64,000 nucleotides of DNA. It comes from Roseateles_E cavernae. Lineage in GTDB: Bacteria; Pseudomonadota; Gammaproteobacteria; Burkholderiales; Burkholderiaceae_C. Where the stretch lies: the NCBI RefSeq assembly GCF_040187885.1, contig NZ_JBDPLH010000003.1, positions 124,001 to 188,000 on the forward strand, read 5' to 3'. The position numbers and the translations under genes were made by a program. Under the pieces are notes generated by a model. It worked only from the letters and a program-made list of their open reading frames with translations. It had not been told where the DNA came from and ran no database searches. Below, piece after piece: positions 1-8,946 of this stretch (the first letter of the stretch is position 1; the number at the start of each line of letters is the position of its first letter).

Positions 1-649
1 GGGCCTGGACCGCGCGGCGGATGCGCTCGCAGACCGTGCGCGCGGTCGACAGCTCGACCTCGCTGAGCACCAGCACCAGCGACTCGCCGCTGTAGCGCAG
101 CGCCAGATCCTTGGCGCGGCAATGGGCGCGCACGATCGCGCCCACCTCGCGCAGCACCGCATCGCCCAGACCCGGTGTCAGCGCGACGCGCGAGGGCTGC
201 AGCGGATCAAGTTCCATGCGCACCAGGCACAGGCCGCGGTTGCCGGCCAGGGCCTGCTGCATCATCGGCGGCAGGCGCAGCTCCAGCGCCTCGCGGCGGG
301 CCAGTCCGGTCAGCGCGTCCTGCTGGCTGGCATCGGGCTGGCTGTCGCTGCGCGTCAGGCGCAGCTGCAGGCCCTCGACCACGACCGTGTGGAATTGCTG
401 GTACAGCGCCAAGGCCTGCGCATGCTCGCCGGCCGCCGTGTGCTGCTCGCTCAAGGCTTCCAGCGCCTGCGCCAGCAGCGCGCGGGCGCGCCAGTCCAGC
501 GCGTTTTTCGCCAGCAGCGGCTCGACCAGGCTGCGGCAGCGCTGCGCCTGCCCCTCGGCAAGAGCGCGTTCGGCGGCCTGGACTTCCGCATCGGGGGCGC
601 TGTCCATGTCAGTGCTCGCTTCTGAGCGGACGGGCTTGAGCGCGTGCAT
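1..649 (-). CDS. GGDEF-domain protein, degenerate active site (3' end off window)
   Basis: This is the N-terminal 216 residues of a protein read leftwards and cut by the window edge. Residues about 20-100 are a helical, TPR-like region rich in Ala, Leu and Gln. A GGDEF domain begins near residue 111 with DALTGLARREAL, the usual first helix of diguanylate cyclases. The signature loop, expected as RYGGEEF, reads RYSGES near residue 186. The second catalytic acidic position is therefore lost, and the domain is probably not an active cyclase; it may be a c-di-GMP or GTP sensor or a structural domain. The start is the ATG at 649, followed in frame by a second ATG at residue 15; I see no strong ribosome-binding site, so either could be used. 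The gene is divergent from the globin gene. Confidence 0.7.
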   Translation of the reverse strand, partial: MHALKPVRSEASTDMDSAPDAEVQAAERALAEGQAQRCRSLVEPLLAKNALDWRARALLAQALEALSEQHTAAGEHAQALALYQQFHTVVVEGLQLRLTRSDSQPDASQQDALTGLARREALELRLPPMMQQALAGNRGLCLVRMELDPLQPSRVALTPGLGDAVLREVGAIVRAHCRAKDLALRYSGESLVLVLSEVELSTARTVCERIRRAVQA

Positions 650-694
650 GTGAAACCTGTGACGTGTCTGTAACAACAGCCTGAGGATAGCGCG

Positions 695-708
695 AATCGG
701 GCCCGATT
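695..708. promoter_or_regulatory. 14-bp perfect palindrome in a divergent intergenic region
   Basis: AATCGGGCCCGATT is a perfect palindrome lying between the divergently read GGDEF gene (start 649) and the globin gene (start 816). A second inverted repeat, GCGGCGGCC at 745-753 with GGCCGCCGC at 772-780, lies closer to the globin start. The position suits an operator or an mRNA hairpin. No regulator can be assigned from the sequence. Confidence 0.35.
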
Positions 709-815
709 TCATCTAGTGAAAGCCGCAACAAAGGCAACAAAGCGGCGGCGGCCTCGCAACCGTGCTGATACGGCCGCCGCGCAAGCTCGGGGCTGTGCAA
801 TCACAGGAGTCTTCC

Positions 816-1250
816 ATGTCCCTCAGTTCTACCCAGATCACGCTGGTGCGCCGCAGCTTCGCGCTGGTCGAGCCGATTTCCGGCCAGGCCGCCGCGCTGT
901 TCTACGGCCATTTGTTTGACGCCGATCCTGGGCTGCGCCGCCTGTTTCACGGCGATATGCAGGCCCAGGGCCACAAGCTGATACAGATGATAGGCGCGGC
1001 CGTGGCCCTGCTGGACCAGCCCGAGCGGCTGCTGCCGGTGCTGCGCCAGCTCGGCACACGCCATGGCGGCTATGGCGTGCAGGGCGCCCACTACGAGACG
1101 GTCGGCGCCGCGCTGATCAAGACCTTGGCGCAGGGCCTGGGCCCGGCCTTCAACGCCGAGACCCGCGCCGCCTGGCTGGCCGTCTATGCCCTGGTCAGCG
1201 GCACGATGCAAAGCGCCTGTGCCCGCCAGCCGGCCGAGATCAGCGGCTGA
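816..1250 (+). CDS. single-domain globin (bacterial haemoglobin-like)
   Basis: A 144-residue protein of the Vitreoscilla haemoglobin/flavohaemoglobin globin type, without a reductase domain. The proximal haem ligand is His92 in the stretch YGVQGAHYETVG, which matches the F-helix pattern of the family. A Tyr in the early AALFYGHLF segment is a candidate B10 Tyr, and a Gln in MQAQGHKL is a candidate E7 residue. Proteins of this family bind O2 or NO in the cytoplasm and serve in oxygen supply, NO detoxification or sensing. The ATG at 816 was chosen because AGGAG lies at 805-809. An upstream in-frame ATG at 762 falls in the inverted repeat and is less likely. The gene is convergent with the large GGDEF sensor gene and overlaps its 3' end by 11 bases. 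Confidence 0.88.
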   Translation: MSLSSTQITLVRRSFALVEPISGQAAALFYGHLFDADPGLRRLFHGDMQAQGHKLIQMIGAAVALLDQPERLLPVLRQLGTRHGGYGVQGAHYETVGAALIKTLAQGLGPAFNAETRAAWLAVYALVSGTMQSACARQPAEISG

Positions 1251-4200
1251 CCACGCAGTTGCGGCCCTGGTGCTTGGCGGCGTACAGCGCTTCGTCGGCG
1301 CGCAGCAGCAGCTCGTCGACCCGGCAGTCACCGGCGCGCAGCGCGGTGATGCCGAAGCTGGCGGTCAGCGCGCCGCCCGCCTGGTCGGGCATCAGGGCGG
1401 CGATCTGGGCGCGCAGCCGCTCGACCAGCGGCTGGGCCGCCGCCAGCTCGGTCTGCGGCAGCAGCAGCGCGAACTCCTCGCCGCCAAGCCGGCCGATCAC
1501 ATCGAGCCGGCGCACCAGCTGCGCGCAGGCCTGCACCACCTGACGGATCGCGGCATCGCCGCCGGCATGGCCCAGGCTGTCGTTGATGCGCTTGAAGTGG
1601 TCGATGTCCATCATCACCAGGGCCAGCGGCAGGCTGTGGCGGCGCGCCCGCTCCAGCTCGCGCTCGGCCTGCTCGATGAAGCTGCGCCGGTTCGCGACGC
1701 CGGTCAGCGCATCGGTGGTGGCCAGGCGCTGCAACTCCAGTTCCAGCTGCTTGCGCTCGGTGATGTCGACGATGGTGGCCAGGTCGGCGAGCTCGCCGTT
1801 GTAGCTGACCGGCACCATGGACACCATCACCCACAGCACGCTGCCGCCCGAGCCCAGCAGGCTGACCTCCTCATCGACCAGCCGGCCCTCGCGCAGGAAC
1901 TTGGCCTGCAGCCGCGTGCGCTCCTGCGGGTCGCGGTAGAAGGACTCGGCCGGCCGGCCGATGATCTCGTTCAGCGGCCGGTCGGCCAGGCGGGCCGCCG
2001 CCTCATTGGCATAGATCAGCAGCGCATCGCTGCGCCGCGTCAAGGTCATCGGCACTGGCGCGTTGTCCAGGATGGTGCGCAGACGCTGTTCGCTCTCGCG
2101 CAGCTCCTGCGTGCGCTGCTCGACGCGCTGCTCCAGCCCGGCCGTCAGGTCCTGCAGCTCGGCGACCAGCCGGGCGTTGTCAACCGCATTGACGACATTG
2201 GCGCACAGCAGCTCCAAAAACTCAACCCGGCCGGCGGTGAAGACGCCGGCCGCCGAGGCGTTCTCTAGGTAGAGCGCGCCGACCGTCCGACCCTGCTTGA
2301 GCAGCGGCGTGGACAGCACCGAGCGGGCCTCGTGCGCCGCGAAATAGGGCTCGCGCTGCGCGTCGGGGGCGCTGCGCGCATCGTCGATCAGCACGGTCTT
2401 GCCGCCGGCCAGCACGCGACGCAGCAGGCTCAGCGGCAGCCGCTCGCCGGCCTGTTCGAGCGCCAGCGGCGCCATCTCGCTCTCGGTGTCGCCGAGCCCG
2501 ACATCGGCCCTGAGCGTCCAGCGCAGCGCGGCTGCGGCGCCGGCCCGATCGTGTCCACTGGCCAGCACGATGGCGGCGCGCTGCGCGCCGGCGTTCTCGC
2601 CGACCACCCGCAGCAGACGTCGCAGCAGGCGCGGCAGCTCGGCCTCGGCGTTGATGGCCTGCATGGCCTTCATCAGGCTGCTGATGTCGACCGCATCGCT
2701 GCGGCGCGGCGTCTCGGTTGTCGGCATCGGCAGGGTCCGCTGGGCCACGCCCGGCGCACCCCATTGCAGCCAGTGCAGCCGCGCCTGGGCCAGCGCCGCC
2801 TGTGCGGCGGTCGGCTCCTGCGGCAAGGTGGCGGCCAGGTAGCGGCCGCGCGCGCCGTGGGCCAGGCCGGCGTCCAGCGCGGTGCCGGTCAGCGGCTGCT
2901 CGGCGCTGGCCACGGCGGCATCGAAGGCCGGCAGCGCGTCCTCGCCGCGCGCCCAGGCCAGCTCGGCCGCCAGCAGATGGTATTTGGCGCTGAAGGTGCC
3001 GGGGCCGGCCTCGTTCCAGCGGCCCAGCTTGTGCAGCGCCGTCTCGGCCTCGGCCAGCGCGGCCTCGCGCGCGGCCGCGTCGCCGGCACAGCGCAGCCCG
3101 GCCAGCGCTGCGATGAAGACCACCAGCGGCACCGCGTGCATGCCGCGCGCGGCGGCGAACAAGGCGCTGGCGGCGCGCGCCTCCAGCAAGGCATCGGCCG
3201 GCCGCTCGGCCAGGAAATGCAGCAGCGCGCGCCAGGCATGCAGAAACATCAGCCCGGTCTGGTCCTTGCGCTGCTGGTAGATCGCCGCCAGTGCACGGCC
3301 GGAGCAGGATCCGCTTTCCAGCGCCTGGGCCGGCAGCGTCGGCAGCAGCAGCTCCTGCACCAGGGCCAGCAGTGCGTCCTGATAATCGGCGGCCACCGGC
3401 TGGCGCATGCGCTGCAGCGCGTCGCGGTGCACGGCCAGGCTTTGCGCCAGCGCCGGCAGCGGCTGGCCGGCCAGGAAGGCGTGGCAGTCATGCACATAAA
3501 GACCCAGGCCGGCATGGCGCAGATTGCCGCCCTCCAGGCCGTTGCGATGGGTCTCCATCAGTCCCGGCAGCCCCTGGCTCAGCGGCTCGATCCAGTGCTG
3601 CAGGAAGGCGTTGAAGGAGAAGCCGGCATGGGCGTAGACCTGCAGCCAGCCGTGCTCGCGCACCAGCTGCATCGACAGCCGGCCCAGCGCATAGGCCTGG
3701 CGATAGTCGCCGAGGAACTCGGCCCACATCAGGCCCAGCACCGAGTAGGCCGACAGCGCCCCCGGCGCATGGCCATGGGCCATCATCAGCCGCAGCTGGA
3801 ACACCGTCAGCAGCGGCAGCAGGGCCGGCCGCGCGATATAGGCGGCGGCCGTCATCTTGGCGCTGATCGAGATCAGCTGCAGCATGCGCGCATCGCTCAT
3901 CGGCGCCAGCGCGGCCAGCGCCGGCAGGCCCAGCACGTTGATCTCGTCGCGGACCGTCGCGACCAGAGCCCCCACCTGGGCCGGCGAGTCGGCCTGCGGC
4001 AGCTCGGCGCCCAGCATGGCCAGCACCTGCAGGCCCAGGTCCAGGGTCTCGCTGAGCTGGCCCTGGGCATAGCTGGCCTCGATGCGCACCTCCAGCAGCC
4101 GGGCGCGCTGGGCCGGCTCGTTGAGCCTGGCCAGCGCGGCAGCGAGCAGCTCGTCCATGCGGCCATGCCGGCCGCTCAGATAGGCCATGCGGGCCGCCTG

Positions 4201-6624
4201 CAGATGCAGGGCCAGCAGCGCCTCGGGCTGCTCGGCCCAGGCCGCCTGGCCCTGCAGGCGCAGCGCCATCTCGGCATAGTCGGCGGCCAGATCGAAGGCG
4301 GCCGCGTGCATCGCCTGCTGCGAGGCCTGCTCGTTGGCCAGCGCCAGCGCGGCGCGCTCGTCGGCCTCGCTGATCAGGGCCTGGGCGGCATTCAAATGGT
4401 TCAACACATGGAAGGGCAGGGCCGCCGGTTGCCGGTGGCGCGAGCGCAGCAGGCGGCCGATCTGCAGATGCAGGCGTGCGCGCGAGTGCTCGGGCACCAG
4501 GTGCCAGGCCGCCTCCTGCACGCGGTCGTGGGCGAAGGCATAGCGCACCGCAGCCGCGCTCGGCGCCAGATGGGCGGCGTAGCGGTAGAGCTTGTTGCCG
4601 GGCACCAGCAGCTGGGCCTGCAGCGCCGGCAGCAGGCCGGCGGCGACCTCGGCGCCGGGGCGGTCGAGCGCGGTGGCCAGCGTGTCGAGATCGAAACTCC
4701 CGCCCAGGAAGGCGCCGACCGAGAGCATCCGGCGACAGGCCTCGGGCAGGGGCTGAAGCTGCGCCAGCATCAGCTCGACGACGTTGTCCGCCATCTGCGT
4801 CTGGGCAATCTGTGCGGCCGACCAATCCCAGCGCTGTCGCGCGAGGTCGAAATGGATCAAGCGGCGCTGCGCCAGTTCCTCGACGAAGCGGCGCAGGAAG
4901 AAGGGGTTGCCGGCGGTCTTGGCCTGGCACAGCGCGGCCAGCTCGGCGACCTCGGCGGCCGGGCGATGCAGGCTGTCGGCCAGCAGCTGGCCGATCTCGC
5001 CGGCGCCCAGCGGCGCGATCGCCAGCGCCAGAAAGCGCGGCCCCAGCGCGCGCAGCTCGGCCATGTCCTGGCTCAGCGGGTGTTCGGGGGGCAGCTCGTT
5101 GTCGCGCCAGGCCAGCACGATCAGCGTGTAGCGCAGCTCGGTATCGCCGGCCCATTCGCGCAGCAGGCGGCGCGAGCTGCGGTCGGCCCATTGCAGATCG
5201 TCCAGGAACAGGGTCTGCGGCTCGTCCTCGCTGGCCAGTGCCGCCAGGCACAGGCGCAGGCTGCGCATGAAGCGGCTTTCGGCCTCGGCCGGCGCCAGCG
5301 CCACCGGCGCTGCCGGCTCGCCCAGCAGCGGCCTGAACTCGGCGATGGCCTCGGCCACGACGGCCGCCGCGCTGCCCAGCCGCTCGCACAGGCGCTCGCG
5401 CCAGAACTGCTGGCGCGCCGGTGCCTGGGCCAGGATCTGCTCGGCGCGCTGGGCCAGCAGGCTCAGCAGCGCGCCATAGGGCTGGTGCTGGCCGAACTGG
5501 TTGAACTTGGCCGCGACAAAACTGCCGCGCTGGGCCAGCAGGCTGCGCTGCGCGGCATTGACCAGCGCGGTCTTGCCTATGCCCGAGAAGCCGGCAATGC
5601 CGACCAGCTGGCTCGCGCCGGCGGCGGCAGCCTCGAAGGCCGCGCCGAGCTGGCGCAGCTCGGCCTCGCGGCCATAGAGCCGGCCGCTGAGCTGGAAGCG
5701 GCCGCTGCGGTCGCCCCGGCCCGGCATGAAATGGGGTGGTTCGCGGCCCTCGCTCAAGGCCGCCAGGCACAGGGCCAGGTCTTGCCGGAGGGCCGGGTGG
5801 CTCTGGTAGCGGGCCTCGGGTTCCTTCTGCAGGCAGCGTTCGAGCACAGCCGCCAGCGCCGGCGAGGCATCGGCGCGCCGGGCGGTGGCCAGCGGCGCCG
5901 GCACGGCCAGATGGGCATGGACGGCCTGGGCGGCATCCTGGCACTCGAACAGCGGCGCGCCGGTCAGGGCCTCGTACAGCGTGGCGCCGAGGCTGTAGAA
6001 GTCGGCCCGGTAGTCGACATCGCGGCTCATCCGGCCGGTCTGCTCGGGGGCCAGCGTGGCCAGGCTGCCGTCCAGCGCGTCGGCACGCAGCAGCAGCGCA
6101 CGCTCCTGGGCGATCTCGGCGGCGATGCCGAAGTCGCACAGCAGCATGCGCGCCAGCGGATCGTCATGCTGGGCCAGCAGCACATTGCCCGGATGCAGGT
6201 CGCGGTGCACGACGCCTTGCTCGTGGATGACTTCCAGCGCATCGACCAGGGCCAGGCCCAGGCGCAGCACGGCCGGCTGGCTCAGCGGCGCGGCGCCGCT
6301 GCGCAGCCGCTGCCGCAGGGTCTGCAGGCCCTGGTCGGGCAGGCGCATATAGGGCCGGCCGGCATGGCTGGCCAGGGCCTCGGGGCGCAGGATGTGCGGG
6401 TGATCGAAGCGCCGCGCGATCTCGAACTCGTAGCGAAAGCGCGCCAGCTCGGCGGCGCTGGGCATGGCCGCTCGCAGATAGACCAGCACCGCCCGCTGGC
6501 CCCGGGCATCGACCGCGCGCAGCACGCCGTTGCGCCGGCTGCCGGGCAGGTGTTCGGTGATCTGCCACCCATTCACACTGTCACCGAGACCCCAACCAAG
6601 GTCCCCCTGTGCCTGACGAAGCAT
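1240..6624 (-). CDS. giant protein-kinase-like/AAA/GAF/PAS/GGDEF signalling protein
   Basis: About 1,794 residues, probably cytoplasmic. Domain order: Ser/Thr kinase fold (about 20-290) with HRDLHPGN near 139 and DFG near 163; AAA ATPase (about 320-640) with Walker A GFSGIGKT near 346 and Walker B LFLDDLQWAD near 473; a long helical, TPR-like region; GAF (about 1310-1470); a short coiled coil; PAS (about 1510-1620); and GGDEF (about 1630-1790) with GGEEF near 1716 preceded by an RRLD inhibitory I-site. The cyclase half looks active and product-inhibited. The kinase half has no lysine at the beta-3 position (AVLVYL where VAIK is expected), so it may be a pseudokinase. LAPEQTGRMSRDVDYR is typical of kinases in this kinase-plus-AAA family. 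The start is uncertain: the ATG at 6624 is taken, with upstream in-frame starts possible to 6759. Confidence 0.82.
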   Translation of the reverse strand: MLRQAQGDLGWGLGDSVNGWQITEHLPGSRRNGVLRAVDARGQRAVLVYLRAAMPSAAELARFRYEFEIARRFDHPHILRPEALASHAGRPYMRLPDQGLQTLRQRLRSGAAPLSQPAVLRLGLALVDALEVIHEQGVVHRDLHPGNVLLAQHDDPLARMLLCDFGIAAEIAQERALLLRADALDGSLATLAPEQTGRMSRDVDYRADFYSLGATLYEALTGAPLFECQDAAQAVHAHLAVPAPLATARRADASPALAAVLERCLQKEPEARYQSHPALRQDLALCLAALSEGREPPHFMPGRGDRSGRFQLSGRLYGREAELRQLGAAFEAAAAGASQLVGIAGFSGIGKTALVNAAQRSLLAQRGSFVAAKFNQFGQHQPYGALLSLLAQRAEQILAQAPARQQFWRERLCERLGSAAAVVAEAIAEFRPLLGEPAAPVALAPAEAESRFMRSLRLCLAALASEDEPQTLFLDDLQWADRSSRRLLREWAGDTELRYTLIVLAWRDNELPPEHPLSQDMAELRALGPRFLALAIAPLGAGEIGQLLADSLHRPAAEVAELAALCQAKTAGNPFFLRRFVEELAQRRLIHFDLARQRWDWSAAQIAQTQMADNVVELMLAQLQPLPEACRRMLSVGAFLGGSFDLDTLATALDRPGAEVAAGLLPALQAQLLVPGNKLYRYAAHLAPSAAAVRYAFAHDRVQEAAWHLVPEHSRARLHLQIGRLLRSRHRQPAALPFHVLNHLNAAQALISEADERAALALANEQASQQAMHAAAFDLAADYAEMALRLQGQAAWAEQPEALLALHLQAARMAYLSGRHGRMDELLAAALARLNEPAQRARLLEVRIEASYAQGQLSETLDLGLQVLAMLGAELPQADSPAQVGALVATVRDEINVLGLPALAALAPMSDARMLQLISISAKMTAAAYIARPALLPLLTVFQLRLMMAHGHAPGALSAYSVLGLMWAEFLGDYRQAYALGRLSMQLVREHGWLQVYAHAGFSFNAFLQHWIEPLSQGLPGLMETHRNGLEGGNLRHAGLGLYVHDCHAFLAGQPLPALAQSLAVHRDALQRMRQPVAADYQDALLALVQELLLPTLPAQALESGSCSGRALAAIYQQRKDQTGLMFLHAWRALLHFLAERPADALLEARAASALFAAARGMHAVPLVVFIAALAGLRCAGDAAAREAALAEAETALHKLGRWNEAGPGTFSAKYHLLAAELAWARGEDALPAFDAAVASAEQPLTGTALDAGLAHGARGRYLAATLPQEPTAAQAALAQARLHWLQWGAPGVAQRTLPMPTTETPRRSDAVDISSLMKAMQAINAEAELPRLLRRLLRVVGENAGAQRAAIVLASGHDRAGAAAALRWTLRADVGLGDTESEMAPLALEQAGERLPLSLLRRVLAGGKTVLIDDARSAPDAQREPYFAAHEARSVLSTPLLKQGRTVGALYLENASAAGVFTAGRVEFLELLCANVVNAVDNARLVAELQDLTAGLEQRVEQRTQELRESEQRLRTILDNAPVPMTLTRRSDALLIYANEAAARLADRPLNEIIGRPAESFYRDPQERTRLQAKFLREGRLVDEEVSLLGSGGSVLWVMVSMVPVSYNGELADLATIVDITERKQLELELQRLATTDALTGVANRRSFIEQAERELERARRHSLPLALVMMDIDHFKRINDSLGHAGGDAAIRQVVQACAQLVRRLDVIGRLGGEEFALLLPQTELAAAQPLVERLRAQIAALMPDQAGGALTASFGITALRAGDCRVDELLLRADEALYAAKHQGRNCVVSR

Positions 6625-6746
6625 CTGAAACCGCTTTTCTCTGTCTGTCACCGATGAGCTGCAAATGTAACCGGCTGACCGTGACAGACCGGCGCAGACC
6701 GTGGCTAGGGGCATGATGGGGCCTGGACGCCGACCCGGAGAGCGCT

Positions 6747-7922
6747 GTGAAGAAACCATCCCAACGACCGGCCGCGCTGATCCGCGATCTGCGCGGCGGC
6801 CTGCGCCTGATCACCGACGGGGTCGGCGGCGTGACCGGCCTGGTCGAGAGCCTGCACGGCCGCATTGCCCGTGTCGCGCCGCCGCTGGGCCAGGTGGCGG
6901 ATGCGCCGACGCGTGGCATCACCGGTCTGGTCTATCGCAGCATCCGCGGCACCACCGGCCTGGTGGGCGCGGGCCTGGACGCGGCGCTGGCCCGCCTGCA
7001 GCAGCAGTTGCAGGCGCAGTTACAGGATGAGCCCGACGCCCAGTCCGGCCGGCGCCGCGAGGCCGTGGTGGCCGCGCTCAATGGCGTGCTGGGCGACCAT
7101 CTGCTGCGCAGCGGCAACCCGCTGGCGCAGCCGCTGGAACTGCGCTTCCAGGGCAGCGGGCCCAAGCCGCTGCTGCTGATCCATGGCCTGTGCATGAACG
7201 ACCAGCAATGGCTGCGCGACGGCCATGACCATGGCCAGGCGCTGGCCGCCGAGTTGGGCTTCACGCCGATCTATGCGCGCTACAACAGCGGCCTGCATAT
7301 CTCGGCCAACGGCCTGGCCCTGGCCGAGGAACTCGAGCACCTGTTACAGCGCTGGCCCGAGCCGGTCGAGGAACTGGTCATCATCGGCCACAGCATGGGC
7401 GGTCTGCTCGCACGCAGCGCCGTCCAGCAGGCCTTGCAGCGCGATATGGCCTGGCCCCTGCTGCTGCGCCGCCTGGTCTTTCTGGGCAGCCCGCACCATG
7501 GCGCGCCGCTGGAGCGGGCCGGCAACTGGCTGCACCAGGGCCTGGGGCTGAGCCCCTATCTGGCGCCGTTCACGCGCTTGTCGGGCCTGCGTAGCGCCGG
7601 CATCACCGATCTGCGCCATGGCAATCTGCTGGAGGCCGACTGGGTCGGCGAAAGCCGCTTTGCCGGGCGCGACCGGCGCGTCGTCGTGCCGCTGCCGCAG
7701 GGCGTGAGCTGCTATGCGGTGGCCGGCACCCTGGGTCGCAGCGACGGCGGCTGGCTGGGGGACGGGCTGGTGCCGCTGGACAGCGCGCTGGGCCGCCATG
7801 CCCATCCGCAACGCCGGCTGCGCCTGCCGGCCTCGAACCACTGGGTCGCGCGCGGCACCCACCATCTGGACCTGCTGAGCAGCCCGGCCGTCTATGCCCG
7901 GCTGCGGCGCTGGCTGGCCTGA
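6747..7922 (+). CDS. alpha/beta hydrolase (lipase/esterase-like)
   Basis: A 391-residue protein with an alpha/beta-hydrolase core. LLLIHGLCMNDQQW near residues 145-160 is the oxyanion-hole strand, and VIIGHSMGGLLARSAV near 213-228 carries the nucleophilic Ser in a GHSMGG elbow. The segment LVFLGSPHHGAPLER resembles the PGAP1/lipase type, which act on ester bonds of lipids or lipoproteins. The catalytic His is probably in the C-terminal SNHWVARGTHH. The first 140 residues are a predicted helical extension with no signal peptide that I can see. The start is GTG at 6747 with GGAG at 6737-6740. It is divergent from the giant sensor and ends 6 bases from the convergent aldo/keto reductase gene. 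Substrate unknown. Confidence 0.8.
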   Translation: MKKPSQRPAALIRDLRGGLRLITDGVGGVTGLVESLHGRIARVAPPLGQVADAPTRGITGLVYRSIRGTTGLVGAGLDAALARLQQQLQAQLQDEPDAQSGRRREAVVAALNGVLGDHLLRSGNPLAQPLELRFQGSGPKPLLLIHGLCMNDQQWLRDGHDHGQALAAELGFTPIYARYNSGLHISANGLALAEELEHLLQRWPEPVEELVIIGHSMGGLLARSAVQQALQRDMAWPLLLRRLVFLGSPHHGAPLERAGNWLHQGLGLSPYLAPFTRLSGLRSAGITDLRHGNLLEADWVGESRFAGRDRRVVVPLPQGVSCYAVAGTLGRSDGGWLGDGLVPLDSALGRHAHPQRRLRLPASNHWVARGTHHLDLLSSPAVYARLRRWLA

Positions 7923-7928
7923 TCCGGC

Positions 7929-8930
7929 TCAGCGCCGGGTCGGGAAGGGATAGGCCGGGTCGTTATAGCCCGGCGTCGAGGCATGACCTGGCACCACCAG
8001 CGAATCGACCAGGGCCTCGTCCTCGGCGGCGATGCTGCAGTCCAGCGCGCCCAGATAGTCCCGCCACTGGGCCAGGGTGCGCGGGCCGGCGATCACCGCG
8101 CTGACGGCGCGGTGGGCCAGCACCCAGGCGGTGGCGAAGTGGCTCAGGGAACGGCCGCTGCCCTCGCAATGCGCCTTCAGCGTCTGCGCGATCTGCAGCG
8201 ACTCCTCGCGGAACTCGGTCTCCAGCATGCGCTTGTCGCCACGGCCGGCGCGCGTGCCCTCGGCCGGCGCGGCACCCGGCGCGTACTTGCCCGACAGCAC
8301 GCCGCGCGCGATCGGGCTGTAGGGCACGACGCCGATGCCGTGGTGGGCACAGACCGGCAGCACCTCGACCTCGGGCTGGCGGTTCAGCAGGTTGTAATAG
8401 GGCTGGCAGACCACCGGGCCCGGCATGTTCAGCGAGCGCGCCTGATGGACGATCTCGGCGATGCGCCAGCCGCGGAAGTTCGACAGTCCCCAGTAGCGGA
8501 TCTTGCCGGCGCGCAGCAGCGCATCGATCGCGCGCAGCGGCTCCTCCAGGTCCATGCCCAGGTAGTCGCGGTGCAGGTAGTAGATGTCGATATGGTCGGT
8601 GCCCAGGCGCTGCAGGCTGGCCTCGCACTCGCGCAGCATCCAGGCGCGCGAGTACTGCGACTCGTTGGGCCGGCCCGACATCTTGTTGCCCAGCTTGGTG
8701 GCCAGCACCCAGTCGTGGCGGGCGCCGTCCTTGAGCAGCGTGCCGACCATGGTCTCGGAGGCGCCGGTGCTGTAGACATCGGCGGTGTCGATGAAGTTGA
8801 CGCCATGCTCGCGAGCATGGGCGACGATGCTGCGCGCCTCGCTGATATCGGTCTGGTCGCCGAACATCATCGTGCCCAGGCACAGCGTGGAGACCTGGAG
8901 TGGGGACTTGCCGAGGGAGCGGTAGTGCAT
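7929..8930 (-). CDS. aldo/keto reductase
   Basis: A 333-residue NADP(H)-dependent oxidoreductase of the aldo/keto reductase superfamily (YajO/Tas-like branch). The catalytic tetrad is visible: Asp48 and Tyr53 in FIDTADVYSTG, Lys79 in ATKLGN and His120 in DIYYLHRDY. GLSNFRGWRI and YSPIARGVLSGKY are typical (beta/alpha)8-barrel elements. Such enzymes reduce aldehydes, ketones or quinones. It starts 16 bases after the stop of the small periplasmic protein gene, as the last of seven closely spaced minus-strand genes that begin with chrB. That suggests a role in coping with redox damage from chromate, although the placement could be incidental. Confidence 0.88.
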   Translation of the reverse strand: MHYRSLGKSPLQVSTLCLGTMMFGDQTDISEARSIVAHAREHGVNFIDTADVYSTGASETMVGTLLKDGARHDWVLATKLGNKMSGRPNESQYSRAWMLRECEASLQRLGTDHIDIYYLHRDYLGMDLEEPLRAIDALLRAGKIRYWGLSNFRGWRIAEIVHQARSLNMPGPVVCQPYYNLLNRQPEVEVLPVCAHHGIGVVPYSPIARGVLSGKYAPGAAPAEGTRAGRGDKRMLETEFREESLQIAQTLKAHCEGSGRSLSHFATAWVLAHRAVSAVIAGPRTLAQWRDYLGALDCSIAAEDEALVDSLVVPGHASTPGYNDPAYPFPTRR

Positions 8931-8946
8931 CGTGCAGCTTTCTTTC

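Noticed and set aside
2332..6657. A very long open frame on the plus strand opposite the giant kinase-like/GGDEF gene
   Set aside because: It is a mirror of the real minus-strand gene caused by high GC content; its translation is Gln/Gly/Arg-rich with no domain pattern.
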